DNA of 64,000 nucleotides. It comes from Cephalopachus bancanus (taxonomy: Eukaryota; Chordata; Mammalia; Primates; Tarsiidae). Location of the stretch: positions 372,001 to 436,000 of the forward strand of contig JAPVLO010000180.1 in the NCBI GenBank assembly GCA_027257055.1, in the 5' to 3' direction. The number at the start of each line of letters is the position of its first letter. Position 1 is the stretch's first letter. The notes below the pieces were generated by a model that saw only the letters and a list, made by a program, of their open reading frames with translations, made no database searches and was not told the origin of the DNA. A program made the translations under genes and the position numbers. Of this stretch, positions 1 through 14,129 are shown piece after piece.

Positions 1-707
1 AAAGGATTCACAGGAGGATTTCTGGGAAATGACTTCCCTGAGAATTTTAATTGATTAAATGTATACATGCCTTTTGCTGCCAACTGTAATAACATAGGTC
101 ATAGCTAACTTTTCTTTTTTGTCCCCTTTTATCACTCTCCTCCAAATCCTTTAAAATTTCTTCCAATCCTTTAGACAGAGAAACATAGACTAATGTAGAG
201 AAATCACAGGCCCTGAAGTGCTATACAAATGATCTGCCCAGAGCCTCCTTCCTGCCTTTTCACATTTCACGTACGTTTTCATGTGCTTTGTGACAGGTCT
301 TTTAATAGTAAGGGAGGCAATGCTCACAGTGGGGGGTTGAGTGTGAGCTGTCAACGATCCCAGAGGAACCGTCCTGCAAGGTCATCCAGAGCCGCCATCA
401 GATATCTTAAACTAGAGGCTTGTTGCCTGTTCCCCCCCTACACATCTATGTGTCCTTTAGACTTCTCCTATTATTTCCAACTACTTATTTAAACTGTTAA
501 TGTTACTTAAAAATTGTGCCTCATCTTTCAAGATGCCAAACACATAGGGACTCTGTGACTGACACCTGGAAACGCAAGCAGTGCTGTCCATTCCTTTTCC
601 TGGTAAATGACAAAAACATGGACCATTCTAGGCTCCCTGCCACCACAGAACCACCACGCAGTCCTGTGATTCCACTGATTTCATTCTGTAAACCTACCTT
701 CTAGCAA

Positions 708-998
708 TTTTTTTTTTTTTTTTGAGTTGGAGTCTCACTCTGTCGCCCAGACTGGAGTGCAGTGGCCGCTCCCGGCCACCACAGCCTCGACCTGCTGGGC
801 TCCGGCGATCCTTCCGCCTCAGCCTTCTGAGTAGCCAGAATTACAGGCGCTTGCTACCACGCCCAGCTGATTTTTTGATTTATTGTAGAGATGAGGTCTC
901 GCCTGCCCAGGCGGGTCTCGAACCCGCGGGCTCAGGCAATCCACTCACCTCAGCCTCCCAAAGGCGCGGGATTACTGGCTGAGCCACCGAGCCCGGCT
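708..998 (-). mobile_element. Alu (young lineage-specific), only in left arm
   Basis: Full dimer with T-run first and target duplication TTCTAGCAATTT (699-710) / TTCCAGCAATTT (999-1010). The matching right-arm site (~28755) is empty. Confidence 0.95.
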
Positions 999-2097
999 TC
1001 CAGCAATTTTTAATGCTAACACATATTTGCTGACCTTAGCCTGTTTCCAGGCTGAATAAAAATAGGTTTTGTTTTTTCACAAAATCAGAAGGTACTGATT
1101 TTCCTCTTGACAGTGCTCCTGCAGTTAACTCTGCTTTCAATGACCTTTGGAACAGTACAGCTCCTACCTGGTGTTCATGGTTCAAAGTGTAGCACACAGG
1201 AAGAAGAACAAAGGAAGACATCACAGAAAAGTAACAACAGCAGACAGAGCACTCACCATGTGCCAGTGACTGTACTCATGCCAGGCCTTTGAGCCTCACA
1301 ACCTTAGAGGACGCTCTTCGCAGCCCATGTTTTTGGGGAGGGTGTTTGATCATTTCAATCATTTTTAAGTATGTAATTCAGTGGCATTAAGTATATTCAC
1401 AATGTTACATATCCATCACTGCTACCTATTTCCAGAATTTGTTCATCATCACAAACAAAACTCTACTCGTTTGGGCAGTAGCTTCCAATTCCCCTCCCTT
1501 CAGGACCTGGCCATCTTTTCTCTCCTTTTGTCTCTGTAAGTTTGGCTACTCCAGATATTTCACATAGTGGAATCATACCATTTTTGTTCTTTCACATGTG
1601 CCATCAAGGTTCACTCGTGTTGTAGCATGTATGTGAATATCCATCATTCCACTTTCTAATGACTGGCTAATATTCCCCTTGTGTATACGACAAATCTGTT
1701 TCTCCATTCATCTACTGAGGAACACTGCACTGTTTTCACCTGTTGGCTTTTGGAAATCGCACTACTATGAACATTGGTGCACAAGCATCTGAATCCATTT
1801 TCAATGCCTTTGGGTGTCTTAGAAGCAGAATTGCTGGGTCTGTTTAACCCTTTGTTTTCCACAGCAGCTATACCATTTTACATTCACACAGCAATGCATG
1901 AAGGTTCCAGTTTCCTCACATGCTCATCAACTCCTGTGATTTTCCAGGTTTTTAAAATTATGGTCATCCTAGTAGGCGTGAATTGGCATCTCGTGTGGTT
2001 TTGATTTGTATCTCCCTAATGACTAACACCTTTTCGTGTGCCTTGTGACTATTTGGGTATCTACTTTGGAGGAAGGTCTACTCAAGTCTTTAAGTTG

Positions 2098-2393
2098 TTT
2101 TTGTTTTGTTTTGTTTTTTGAGTTGGAGTCTCACCCCATCACCCAGACTGGAGTGCAGTGGCCACTCCTGGCCACCACAGCCTCGATCTGCTGGGCTCCA
2201 GCGATCCTTCTGCCTCACCCTTCCGAGTAGCTTGAAATACAGGCGTGCTCTACCACACCTGGCTGATTTTTTTAATTGTAGAGATGAGGTCTCGCCAAGT
2301 TACTCAGGCGGGTCTCGAACCCGCCGGCTCAGGCAATCCACTTACCTCAGCCTCCCAAAGCACTGGGATTACAGGCTGAGCCACCGAGCCTGG
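2098..2393 (-). mobile_element. Alu (young), only in left arm
   Basis: Full dimer, flanked by TTTAAGTT / TTAAGTTTT. Empty site in the right arm near 27660. Confidence 0.92.
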
Positions 2394-3312
2394 CTTAAGT
2401 TTTTTGAGTGTTTTCTTTTTGCTGTTGAGTTGTGGCAGTTCTTTGTATAATCTGGGTGTTAAATCCTTATCAGATATGATTTCCAAGTGTTTTCTCCCAT
2501 TCACTGGGCTCTTTTCACTTCATCAATAGTGTCCTTTGATCAAGTTTTTAACTTCTGAGGACATCCAATTTATGTATTTTGTTTCCTTTTCCCTTGGTGC
2601 CATTTTTAAGAAACGATAAAGATTTCTCCTAAGAGTTTTATAGTTTTAACTCCTCCTTTGACCCATTTTTATTTAATTTTTGTAGATGGTGTATGCTAAA
2701 GATCTCACGCCACTCTGTTGCCTGTGGGAATTCAGTTTGTCCCAACACAAAATGGTCTTGGCACACTGGTCAAGAATCAGTTGACCAAAAATATCAGCTT
2801 TTATTTCTTGGCTCTCTGTCCTATTCTTTTGGTCTATGTCTGCCCTTATACCAGCACCATACTGTTTTGATTACGGTGGCTTTGGAGAGTTTTCGGATGG
2901 GAAGTGTAAGTCCTCCAATTCTGTTCTCTTCCAGGATTGCTTGGACTATGAATACATGGCCTCTTGAAATTTAATATGAGTTTTAGGATTTTTTATTTCT
3001 GCAAAAAACATCGTTGGGGTTTTGATAGGGATTTATTGAATCTGTAGATTATTTTTGGTATTATTGCCATAACAATATTAAGTCTTCCAGTACATAACCA
3101 TGGGATGTCTTTCCATTTATTTAGGTCTTTTTTTAATTCCTTTCAGAAGTCTTCCAACTGCTTGGCTAGTTTTATTCCAAAGCATTTTTTATTATTTTGA
3201 TGCCACTGTATATGGAATTGTTTTTCTGACTGTTCATAACTGTGTGTGTTGATTTATATCCTACACTTTGCTGAACTCATTTATTAGCTCTATTTTTTTA
3301 ATGTGTGTAGAT

Positions 3313-3610
3313 TCTTTTTTTTTTTTTTTTTTTTTTTGAGTTGGTGTCTCACTCTGTCTCCCAGACTGGAGTGCAGTGGCCGCTCCCAGCCACCGCAGCC
3401 TCGACCTGCTGGACTCCGGCGATCCTTCCGCCTCAGCCTTCCGAGTAGCCGGAGTTACAGGCACATGCTACCACGGCCGGCTGATTTTCTGATTTATTGT
3501 AGAGATGAGGTCTCGCTGCCCAGGTGGGTCTCGAACCCGCGGGCTCAGGCAATCTACTCACCTCAGCCTCCCAAAGGCGCGGGGTTACAGGCTGAGCCAC
3601 CAAGCCCGGC
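3313..3610 (-). mobile_element. Alu (young), only in left arm
   Basis: Full dimer with target duplication TGTGTAGATTCTTT on both sides. Empty site in the right arm near 26690. Confidence 0.95.
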
Positions 3611-4662
3611 TGTGTGTAGATTCTTTAGGTTTTTCTATATATAAGTTGTGTTGCTTACATAGTTTTACTTCTTCCTGTCGAAATTTATCTCTATTTTATA
3701 GCTGTTCTGGCTAGAACTTCCAGTACTATGTTAAAGTGATAAGAACAGGCATCCTTATCTTGTTCCTGATCGTAGGGATATGAGTATGATGCTGACCCTT
3801 GGCACTTATAGACAGCTCACAGATCACCTATCAGCAACTCAACCACTTTTAGGAAACAGTGAAAAACGAACCACTTCATATTAAATATTAGTGTTGGAAT
3901 CACTTCATACTAAATAATAGTTATTTTATTGTAATGATATTTGGTTTATACTGGAATTTTGGACATTGAGGAACTTATGACAAAATATCAAAATTGTATA
4001 TCTTACCTTTTTCTAACGTGCGGTCATGAAACAGTCAGACATGCAGAGTCACTAATACATGTTGTGCAATAGTAATTTCTTGGATGTCTTCCACCTGCTG
4101 TTTTTCTAGTCAAGCAGACAGTGCAGTCTCATTTTCTTCCTCCCACATTAATAATATGTAATTTATTGTCCAGTCTGTGCACCACTGTGAAAGCACGCCA
4201 CATATTTCCTTTGATACATAATGCCAGCTTTTTTTTTTAAAACATGTATCTCAGTATATGTTCCATGTCTTTATTTGCTTTTACATGCAACTTGAATGGA
4301 AAACTCCAAGGTAACATACTTTTTTGAAGAATGTGTGCTGGCGTAAATTTGTCCTGTATAGTTACCAGCAATCTTTTTATGTCCCAGAGAGGAGACACCT
4401 GAGTGGTATGCTAGATTTATGATGTTCCTCAGAGGGGACATCCAAGTGCAAAGGGTTTTGTATAATGGTCTTTATCATGTTGAGGAATTTCCCTTCTACT
4501 TAGTTTATGGAGGTTTTTCTGTCATGAAAAGAAGCTGGGTTTTGTCAAATGCTTTTTCTACAGCAGTTCAGTTTTATGGGTTTTTTTTTCCTCCATTCTG
4601 TTAATGTTGTGTATCACACTGGTTGATTTTTGCATGCTGAACCAACTTTTGGAGATAAATCC

Positions 4663-5198
4663 TGTAAAGTTCACCAAAGGAGAAACACAGACAACTGTTT
4701 GAGAAAGAGCAAAGTTTATTAAAAGTACTCCTGCCAGTGTAAGCGTAAGGTGGCATCAGCCCCGAGTTTAAGAAGGGAGTTGATTATATACGGTCAGATT
4801 AGGAGATGCTTTGGGCAGGCGGCCTAAGATAGGTAATATAGGACCAGGTCAGGGTTGTTTGAGCAGGTGACCCACCGGGTCACAGGATTGTTTGACCAAA
4901 TGGCCTAAATAAACAGGAGTTCTGTAACTTGAGATAAGCAGGGGTTTCACAACCACCAGTGAGGGTTTTATCTCCTGGTACATTGCTGTTTACCTGTCAA
5001 CTTCAAAGTGGGAACTTTTAGGTTCAAAGTGAGCACCTTGACAGATCACCCCCCTTCATGGGGTCTAGTTTCATGGGCCAGAGACATCTGTTTTATATTT
5101 TATGGGAAGGCACCTTGACAGATTACCCTTAATGGGGTCTCCAGAAATATCTCACAGGTTAGGTTCCCATTGGACTAACATTCCAGGACTAACAAACA
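4663..5198 (-). mobile_element. Candidate solo retroviral LTR (gammaretrovirus-like)
   Basis: A 536-base block starting TGTAAAGTTC and ending CTAACAAACA on the + strand interrupts old L1 sequence that resumes on both sides. On the - strand it has AATAAACTTTGCTCTTTCTC, a typical R/U5 poly(A) region, and TG...CA ends. No internal viral genes are present. A clear target-site duplication could not be read, probably because of age. Confidence 0.65.
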
Positions 5199-5256
5199 CC
5201 ACTTGTTCATGTTATATAGTCCTTTTAGTCTGCTACTGAATTCTATTTGCTAGTAT

Positions 5257-5524
5257 TTTTTTTTTTTTTTTTTTGAGTTGGAGTCTCACTCTGTTGCCCA
5301 GGCTGAAGTGCAGTGGCATGCTCATGGCCACCGCAGCCTTGACCTACTGGGCTCAGACGATCCTTCCACTTCAGCCTTCCAAGTAGCTGGAACTACAGGT
5401 GCACACTACCATGCCCAGTTAATTTCTGTATTTATATATTGTAGAGATAAGGTCTCACCAAATAGTCCAGGCTGGTCTTGAATCCCTGGGCTGGGATTAC
5501 AGGCTTGAGCCATCGCGCCTGGCC
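5257..5524 (-). mobile_element. Alu (older copy)
   Basis: Antisense dimer with several CpG decays and an internal deletion near the left-monomer end; inserted in old L1. Confidence 0.9.
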
Positions 5525-6028
5525 AGTTTAAGTATTTTATTGAGGTTTTTTACATCTGCATTCATAAGGAATGAATATACTTTTCTGGAATTGTCTTTGT
5601 CTTTGATATCAGGGTACTACTGGCCTCAAAGACTGAGTCAGAAAGTGCTCTCCTTTTCGGCTTTTTGGAAGACTTTAAGAACTGTGTTAATTCTTCTTTA
5701 AATTTGGTAGAACTCACCAGTAAAGCCAGTGGGGGTGGGGGGGGTTGTTGTTGGGGATTACTAATTTAATCACCTTGTTTGTTATAGCTCTATCCAGATT
5801 TTCTATTTTCTATTTCTTCTTGAATCAGTTCTGGTAGTTTGTGTGTTACTAGGATTTTGTCCAGTTAATGTAAGTTATCCAATTCATTGGTGTTAAGCTG
5901 TTCCTAGTATTATCTTATAATCCTACTTATGTAATATTGGCAGTAATTTCCACACTTACATTTTTGACATTAGTAATTTCATTTCTTAATTTAGTCTTCT
6001 TTTTTCTTAGTCTGGCTAAAGATTTGTC

Positions 6029-6333
6029 TTTTTTTTTTTTTTTTTTCTTTTTTTGAGTTGGAGTCTCACTTCGTCGCCTATACTGGAGTGCAGTGGCACA
6101 CTCACGGCCACCTCAGCATCAACCTGCTGGGCTCTGGTGATCTTTTGCCTCAGCCTTCCAAGTAGCTGGAACTACAGGCATGCATTACCACACCCGACTA
6201 ATTTTTGACTTATTGCAGAGATGAAGTTTTACCAAGTTGCCTGGGCTGGGTCTCAAATCCCGGGCTCAGGTAATCCACTCGCCTCGCCCTCCCAATGTGC
6301 TGGGATTATAGGCTGAGCCACCAAGCCTGGCCT
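6029..6333 (-). mobile_element. Alu (older copy)
   Basis: Antisense dimer with long T-run and many substitutions relative to the young copies. Confidence 0.9.
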
Positions 6334-7115
6334 TGTCAACTTTTTGAACCAGTTTTTGACTTCGTTTTAAAAATTTTTTGGATTTTTGTATTATTGTTCT
6401 ATTTTACTTATTTCCATCTAATTTTTCTTTATTTCCTCCTCCTGCAAAGTTTGGGCTTAGTTTGCCCCTTTTTTGGTTCCTTAAGTTGTATAATTAGATT
6501 ATACTGACACCTGTAAATTTACCTTAGCACTACTTTTACTACATCTCCTAAGTTTTGGTATATTGTATTTTCATTTGTCTAATTCCCCTTGTGAATTTGG
6601 TGGGCACATCAGCTATTAAATAACACATTAGCTTCCACATAATTGTGGATTTCCCAGTTTTCCTTCATCTATTGATATTTAGTTTAATTACATTATAATG
6701 AGAAAAAAACATTTTTGTGTCTTCAGTCTTTTTACATTTACTAAGACTTGTTTTGTGTAACATAGGTCCATCCTGGAGAATGTTTCATGTACACTGAGAA
6801 GAATGTGTATTCTTCTCTTGCTAAGGGGAGTGTTCCACATTATGTTTGTTAGGTCATGTTGCTTTAGTGTTGTTCACGGTCTGTTTGCTTATTGATCTTC
6901 TGTCTGGCTGCTCTACCCATGATTACAAATAGGGTATTAAAGTGTCCAACTATTACCATATAACTATTTACCCCTCTAACTCTGTTAAATTTTGCTTCAT
7001 ATATGTTGGACCCCTGTTGCCAAGTGCAGATACGTTTATATCTCTTTGATGGATTGAAACTTCTATCAAAATATAGTGTCCTTGTCTCTGAAAAAGGCTT
7101 AATATCTCCTTCATT

Positions 7116-7406
7116 GTTTTTTTGGTTTTTTGAGTTGGAGTCTCACTCTGTCACCCAGACTGGAGTGCAGTGGCCGCTCCCGGCCACCGCAGCCTCGACC
7201 TGCTAGACTCCGGCGATCCTTCCACCTCAGCCTTCCAAGTAGCTGGAACTATAGGCGTGCACTACCATGCCCGGCTGATTTTTTGATTTATTGTAGAGAT
7301 GAGGTCTCGCCTACCCAGGTGGGTCTCGAACCCGCGGGCTCAGGCAATCCACTCACCTCAGCCTCCCAAAGGCGCGGAATTACAGGCTGAGCCACCGAGC
7401 CCAGCT
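7116..7406 (-). mobile_element. Alu (young)
   Basis: Antisense dimer with target duplication TCTCCTTCATT on both sides; close to the young consensus. Confidence 0.93.
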
Positions 7407-7544
7407 CTCCTTCATTCTTGAAGAAAAGTTTTGTTAGATAAATAATTCTCAGTTGATAAGTTTTTTCTTTCAGGACTCTGACTATGTCATCCCAGCCTCC
7501 ATGGTTTCTGAAGAAAAACCAGCTGTTAATCTTACTGAAGGAGT

Positions 7545-7745
7545 TTTATATGGTCGGTGCTACATCCACAGGTTCCACATCTGCATATTCAGTCAACCAC
7601 AGGTCAAAAATTCAGTATTTATGGGATGCAGAACCTGTGGATATAGAGGGCCAACTTTTTGGCTTCCAGAGGATTGACTGCAGTACTTGAGCATCCACAG
7701 GTTCTGGGAACCAATCCCCTGCAGATACCAAGGGACAACAGTATG
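7545..7745 (+). mobile_element. Tigger/MER2-like DNA transposon fragment
   Basis: Inverted, partly self-complementary sequence with CATCCACAGGTTC phrases and the end CAGATACCAAGGGACAACAG followed by TA, as in Tc-mariner (Tigger/MER2) elements. Inserted in the old L1. Confidence 0.7.
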
Positions 7746-8599
7746 AGACAAGTCAATTCTCTCTTGCTGCTTTCAAGATCCCCCTCCTTGACTTACGGTT
7801 TTGACAGTTTATTGGAACGTGCCTCGCTGTAAATCTGACTTTACTCTGCTTGGAGTTTGTTAAGCTTCTTGGATGTGTGTATACATGTCATCAGGTTCGG
7901 GAAGTTTTCAGGCATTATTTCTTCAAATATTTCATTGCCTCCTTCTCTTTTCCTTCTGATACCCCTATAATGTATATGATTGTACACCTGATGGTATCTA
8001 ATAGGTCTCTCAGGCTCTGTTAAATTTTACTTATTCTTTTAATTTTCTTCTCATACTAGCTCATTTCAATTGCCTTATCTTCAAGTCCACTGATCTTTTA
8101 CTGTGCCTGCTCAAGTCTGCTGCTGAACTCCTTTAGTGAATTTTTCATTTCAGTTACTGTACTTTTTCTAAAATGTCTGGCTTACAATGGAGAGGAAGGG
8201 GAAAAGACCATGGGAAATCACTGCATCCCAAGGGATGCCTAAAACAAGGAAGGCATCTGTGCTGGTACCCACCAGACCAACCAAAGTGTACATCCCCAAA
8301 TTTTTGGAGGACAGTGTTTCACTGCCTGCCCTGGTACCAGCTAGCTGTTTCAAGAATGCAAGCTATCTCCACAGCTGCAGGAAGGCTGAAGCATGGGGGA
8401 TGGCAGCTTGTTCACACACACTGCTCTCTTAGCAGCAATCAGCAGCCTCTCCCTTCATCAATCACTCTCCCAGTTCTGAGTGCCAGTCAGGTTCTAGGTT
8501 CAGAGTTCCAAGACAGTTGATGACAATCACTGTTTCCGGTTCAGTGGTTGCTTCTGTAAGGGACCAATCCTTAGAGCTTCCTCTTCTGCCATTTTATGC

Positions 8600-8750
8600 G
8601 CTATTACTCTTCCTCCATCCCACTCTCCAGATGAAGAAACTGAGTCATAGAAAGATTCAGACATTTGCCCAACGTGGTGCCAGGATCAGAGCTTAGGCTG
8701 TCTACCATCTAGAACCCATGCCCTTAACCACGTCAATGCCTTTCCATATG
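8600..8750 (+). mobile_element. MIR fragment
   Basis: AGATGAAGAAACTGAGTCAT through ACCCATGCCCTTAACCAC follows the MIR core and 3' part. Confidence 0.75.
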
Positions 8751-9679
<929 letters not shown>

Positions 9680-9974
9680 TTTTTTTTTTTTTTTTTTTTG
9701 AGTTGGAGTCTCACTCTGTCGCCCAGACTGGAGTGCAGTGGCCGCTCCCGGCCACCGCAGCCTCGACCTGCTGGGCTCTGGCGATCCTTCCGCCTCAGCC
9801 TTCCCAGTAGCCGGAATTACAGGCACATGCTACCACGCCCGGCTGATTTTTTGATTTATTGTAGAGATGAGGTCTCGCTGCTCAGGCAGGGTCTCGAACC
9901 CGCGGGCTCAGACAATCCACTCACCTCAGCCTCCCAAAGGCGAGGGATTACAGGCTGAGCCACCGAGCCCGGCT
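9680..9974 (-). mobile_element. Alu (young)
   Basis: Antisense dimer flanked by TTGTAGTGAAGAC / TTGTAGTGAGAC; intergenic. Confidence 0.93.
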
Positions 9975-9984
9975 TGTAGTGAGA

Positions 9985-12900
9985 CATTTTAAGAACAAAA
10001 ACATGGGCCTTGGCCTTCTGAGAAGTTTCCCAAAGGTATTCTTTTAGTGGCTGGTGATACATAGACAGTGGTATAACTGACCTCCAAGCTAAACATTTCA
10101 AGTATTGGTTTCTGAAGCAAATGAGAAGTCCCAGTCCCTAGTGTGCTTAGATTCTTTTGTGCAGTCTTGGGTTTATAGAAGAGATGATAAAAATGCTGCT
10201 GTCCCAAACCTCAAATGTGAGCAAGATGGAAAAAATATTCTTTTGTTTCTGATGCTGCTTCATACACTTATCAAGCCCAACAAAACTTTCACAAAAATCT
10301 GTGAACTAAATATTAGAAAAGAGTAACAACTCTTATTTGCAGATATAAAAAAAAATTCAGTATGAAAGCTTTTAGTCTCTTAATGCCATCAAACCTCCAG
10401 TAAAAGCATCACATAATGCACTACTATTCCAAGTAACCAGAACAGTAACTGAAAAACTTTAGCTCAAGAATCAGATCTGAAAAACTTTTAAAAATAAACA
10501 GATCAGTGAGCATTGTACAAAAGTTTGACAGGTTTTTTGTTTGTTTTTTGAGAGAGAGAATAAAATAGCTTAGGTCTACTTTCCCTTTTCAGGTTTTCAA
10601 CATTTTTCAAGTTTACCACAAAAAAATCACTATATATATCTCTGCTGTGAAATAAGGATTTTAAAAAGTGTATTCAGTAACAATATAATGCAACAACAGG
10701 CTTAGATGTTTGCTGCTCTTATTTTATTTTTGAACTCTTCAAAAGCAAACATTTAATGAGATACTATTGTTTCCTTATGTTTCGATCACAATATGCTGTT
10801 CTCATGATAGGAACAGATGGTGTCTGCAAATCATTTAAAAAAGGCCACTGTGGTACATGGAATAGACAAGGTTTCTCCAAGAACTAGAGGTAGAACACCC
10901 CCTCCTCCCACCGCACCTTCTTTTACTCAACCACGCAACTTAAAAGGCTCTTGGAAAACACAAAACATGCCAAGCCCTAAGCAGCCTTATGTCCTGTGCC
11001 CTTAGTTTCTTAGGCAGTCATTCTCCTCACCTGTGGGGCCACAACAAGGCCTAGCATGTTATGTCATGGGCATTGGCTCTCTACATCCACACTGAACATC
11101 CTGGCCACTCTTGGGTGGCTGCACAGAGCTGTGCCTTTCCCTTCCTTTGCAGTCACAAACACAGTCACTGACGTTCATGCCCCTCACCCTTTGGCCTACA
11201 TGCTGATGTGGAAAGGCCAGACTCAAAACAACTGGGTTTGTGGCTACCTCTTCAAAGTTGTTTATGAAGTATAATTTGCTTTTTGATGCACTTTAGTTTT
11301 ACACTGAGCCTCTCCTGTAAGGACTCTTTGATCTTAAAGATAACCAAAAATGCCTTGTTAGAGTGTGAAGGAGTTTTGACATGCAGTGATTCCATAAATA
11401 TACTGGCTTACTGTCTTTATTACTGTCTTACACCTCATTGTCTCCACCTCTTTGGATCACTGCTCTCTACTGTCACTGGTCAATCAGTGGCCAAGGGCTC
11501 ACTGAAATCAGTGGGGGGGAATCCTTACTTAGCCTAACAAATGGCAGATTTGTTTTCCTCCTCCAAAAGATAAAGGTCTTTCACAGGAACTGTAATTTAC
11601 AGGTGGCTAACAGTAAAGAAACACAGTAATTGGCTACTTAATGTTTAGATCTGTCCTATTTAACATAATACGTGGAGGCTAGAAGAAGCATCTTTAGAGA
11701 AACTTTCATAATCTTTTGTTAACATTTTTATTCTCTGCATTTTTTAAAGTCAGTTCAACTCAAACACTTTCCAATGTCATGAAATCAGTAATGACTTTTA
11801 AACAGCTTCATCCACATAAAGGTTTGAACTCTGTATTAGGTATCTATCTTTATTTTTTAATATTTAAAGTTTAGTTGACACTTTTCTCACTATGTGCCTT
11901 TAGCAGTTATTAAGATAACTGACATATCAACTGTTTCTCTGAAATAAGTGTTACTGTGGGAAGACTTTTAATGTTCAATGTAACATCATGGTGGAGTTTT
12001 TATTTGTCTTAAAATATTAGAAGCACCTTAAAGATTACTTACAACTCAAATATTTATAGATCAAACAATTTTTGTTTTAAGTATTACATGGTACCTGTTT
12101 ACCTGTAATAACATGTGTATGTAGTTGTGAATTGTTGCTGAGGCTGACAAGTGTATCACTTACATGTACTTTCCTAGTGCCATCATAGCTGCATCAAGTT
12201 ATGGTACCTGTAGGCTCACCTGGGAGGCAGACCCAAAGGCAGACTGTGTTCCTCCTTTCCATGGAGCATGTCAATGGGAGTTACTTCCCTTGATTTCCCC
12301 AGTTCTAGATTTTTAAGACTTTTATTAAAAAAAAAAAAAAAAAAAGACAACAACAACAAACTACACAATTAGGAGCTTGGAACATTTAGAGAAAAATTAA
12401 CACTGCTAGCATTAGTTCATCAACTATTTACTCAGAACTTTGATGCATCAAGATTATAGGAACAAATAATTTAGAATCCATGTTTTTACATAAAGTAAAC
12501 TGTTCTCATATACTTGACCTACTAAAGCAGCAAGGGTATCCTAAATAGAAGCATTTGTGTATAATGCATATATAACTACATGATTACTAAAATGTGACAG
12601 CATGGGGCAGGACCCTGTAGTTTTTCCTCACATAATATTTGTGGTCAATGTCTCAAATTAATTTGCTGCATGAGCCAAATGACCATAATTCACTTTTTTG
12701 TAACCACTGGTGTCACAATTAGAGAATTAGGGTGTGTAGAAAATTAGAAGTTAATACCCATGATAATAAAACATAGGACTGGGTTTTTTTAATTGTAAAA
12801 GTCATTAGAATCTAAAGATTGTTTTTTTTAAAAAAATTCTAATTCTAATTAGAGATCAATCAGAAATGAAATTATGCTACTTTCTAAAGCGACACTGTAT

Positions 12901-13625
12901 CAGAATAATCCAGATTTGGATATAACATTTTGCCGCCGACTGTGAAGGACTGCCTCTCTCAAAGAGTTCATATCATATTCAGGGGTAAATCTAACACTAT
13001 AGAGGAAATACTACTGATAAAAATATTTTTCCATTTTGAACAAATCTGTAAACTACACCTTTGTTTATAGAAAAATGCTTGTAATAGTCATTGTAATATT
13101 CAGCTGTGGATAAAAATTTGTGGAAATAAATACTTTTGAATAAATAAAGTGATATGCCAAATCTAAACGAAATTTAAAACTCTGCAGCTACACATTGGCT
13201 GAAAAGTTTATTTTTAATGCTTTCTTGAGAATCTTCATTTTGGGCCTGTATTCAAACATGCATCATGTTCATTTAAACCAGGGGTTGGCATACTAGGGGC
13301 TGACAGCTGGGGGTGGAGGAAGACTTTCCCTATCAGATAACAAGGCTTATTATTATTATTGGGCAGTTATTTCAACTACACCCCACATCACTCAGCATCA
13401 AGATGTGTGGGATTAACACAGAGCTAGAAACATTGACTAGTGGAACAGAATAAAAGGCCTAGAAACTGAACATGTATATGGAAAACTTGGTATGCCGTTT
13501 AATGAAAAGCACACATCAAAATCACCTGGAAAATTTTTTTAAAAATTAACATAACCTGCCCCATCCAAACTTATAGAACAAGATATCTCCAGGGAGGTCT
13601 TAATACTAAAACATTTCATGATACA
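9985..13625. other. Intergenic, mostly unique
   Basis: No credible coding exon. There is an A-run at 12326-12345 and an hAT-like phrase GGGGTTGGCATACTAGGGGC near 13282. Confidence 0.5.
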
Positions 13626-13885
13626 AGGCCAGGCTCGATGGCTCACCACCTGTAATCCCAGCACTATGGGAAGCTGAGGCTGGAAGATCTCTTGAGCTGA
13701 GACAGAGACCAGTCTAGGTAACATAGTAAGACCTAGTCTCTACAAAAAATTTTTAAAAATCAACTGAGTGTGGCAGCAAATGCCTATAGTCCCAGCTACT
13801 TGAAAGGCTGAGGAGGAAGGATCGCCTGAGTGATCACACCATTGCACTCCAGCCTGAGAGACAGAGACCCTGATTCAATATATAT
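13626..13885 (+). mobile_element. Alu (old, AluJ-like) with AT-rich tail
   Basis: Diverged sense dimer ending in ~60 bases of (TA)n/(GA)n (13880-13942). Confidence 0.85.
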
Positions 13886-13942
13886 ACATATATTATATAT
13901 ATATATAGAGAGAGAGAGGATATAAATATATATATATGTATA
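13880..13942. repeat. (TA)n/(GA)n low-complexity tract
   Basis: AT and AG alternation after the old Alu at 13626. Confidence 0.9.
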
Positions 13943-14129
13943 TTTCATGATACAGAAAAATGGTCACAATTAAGTCAGTCATCAACATCAAGAGGTTCTG
14001 GGCAACTGCAACTAAGTGAAACGAAGTATAACAAAACCAGTTTTTCCTACAGCATATTTCTGTTCACAAAAACATCACCAAACTTCTAGTATTAAACATG
14101 GAGATGAACTGTACATACATTTAGGGAAG

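Larger units (their letters stand above)
1..4290. repeat. Left arm of large inverted repeat (segmental duplication)
   Basis: The reverse complement of this stretch aligns to ~26025-35701. Bases 1-147 are identical to 35701-35555. There are about 8 differences in 148-300, then ~85% identity as far as I could follow (to ~4200-4290). The arm probably extends beyond the left edge of the window. It contains old L1 sequence, a non-L1 insert at ~3795-4430, and three young Alus (708-998, 2098-2393, 3313-3610) that the other arm lacks. Without the Alus it is ~3.4 kb. Confidence 0.95.
1325..8597 (-). mobile_element. Old LINE-1, near full length, heavily interrupted
   Basis: Recognisable 3' UTR (near 1335-1700), ORF2 remnants (e.g. 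reverse of CAGAACAGAGTTGGAGG-type phrases near 2930), ORF1-region phrases near 7480-8160, and a 5' UTR-like end near 8597 (TCTGCCATTTTAT). It is broken by Alus at 2098, 3313, 5257, 6029 and 7116, by a candidate LTR at 4663-5198, by a non-L1 insert at ~3795-4430 and by a Tigger/MER2-like transposon at ~7545. No open frame survives. Its 3' half belongs to the inverted-repeat arm. Confidence 0.8.

Noticed and set aside
3303..3644. Many ~80-120 codon frames containing phrases like [15 protein letters not shown]
   Set aside because: Antisense Alu translations, repeated at every young Alu.
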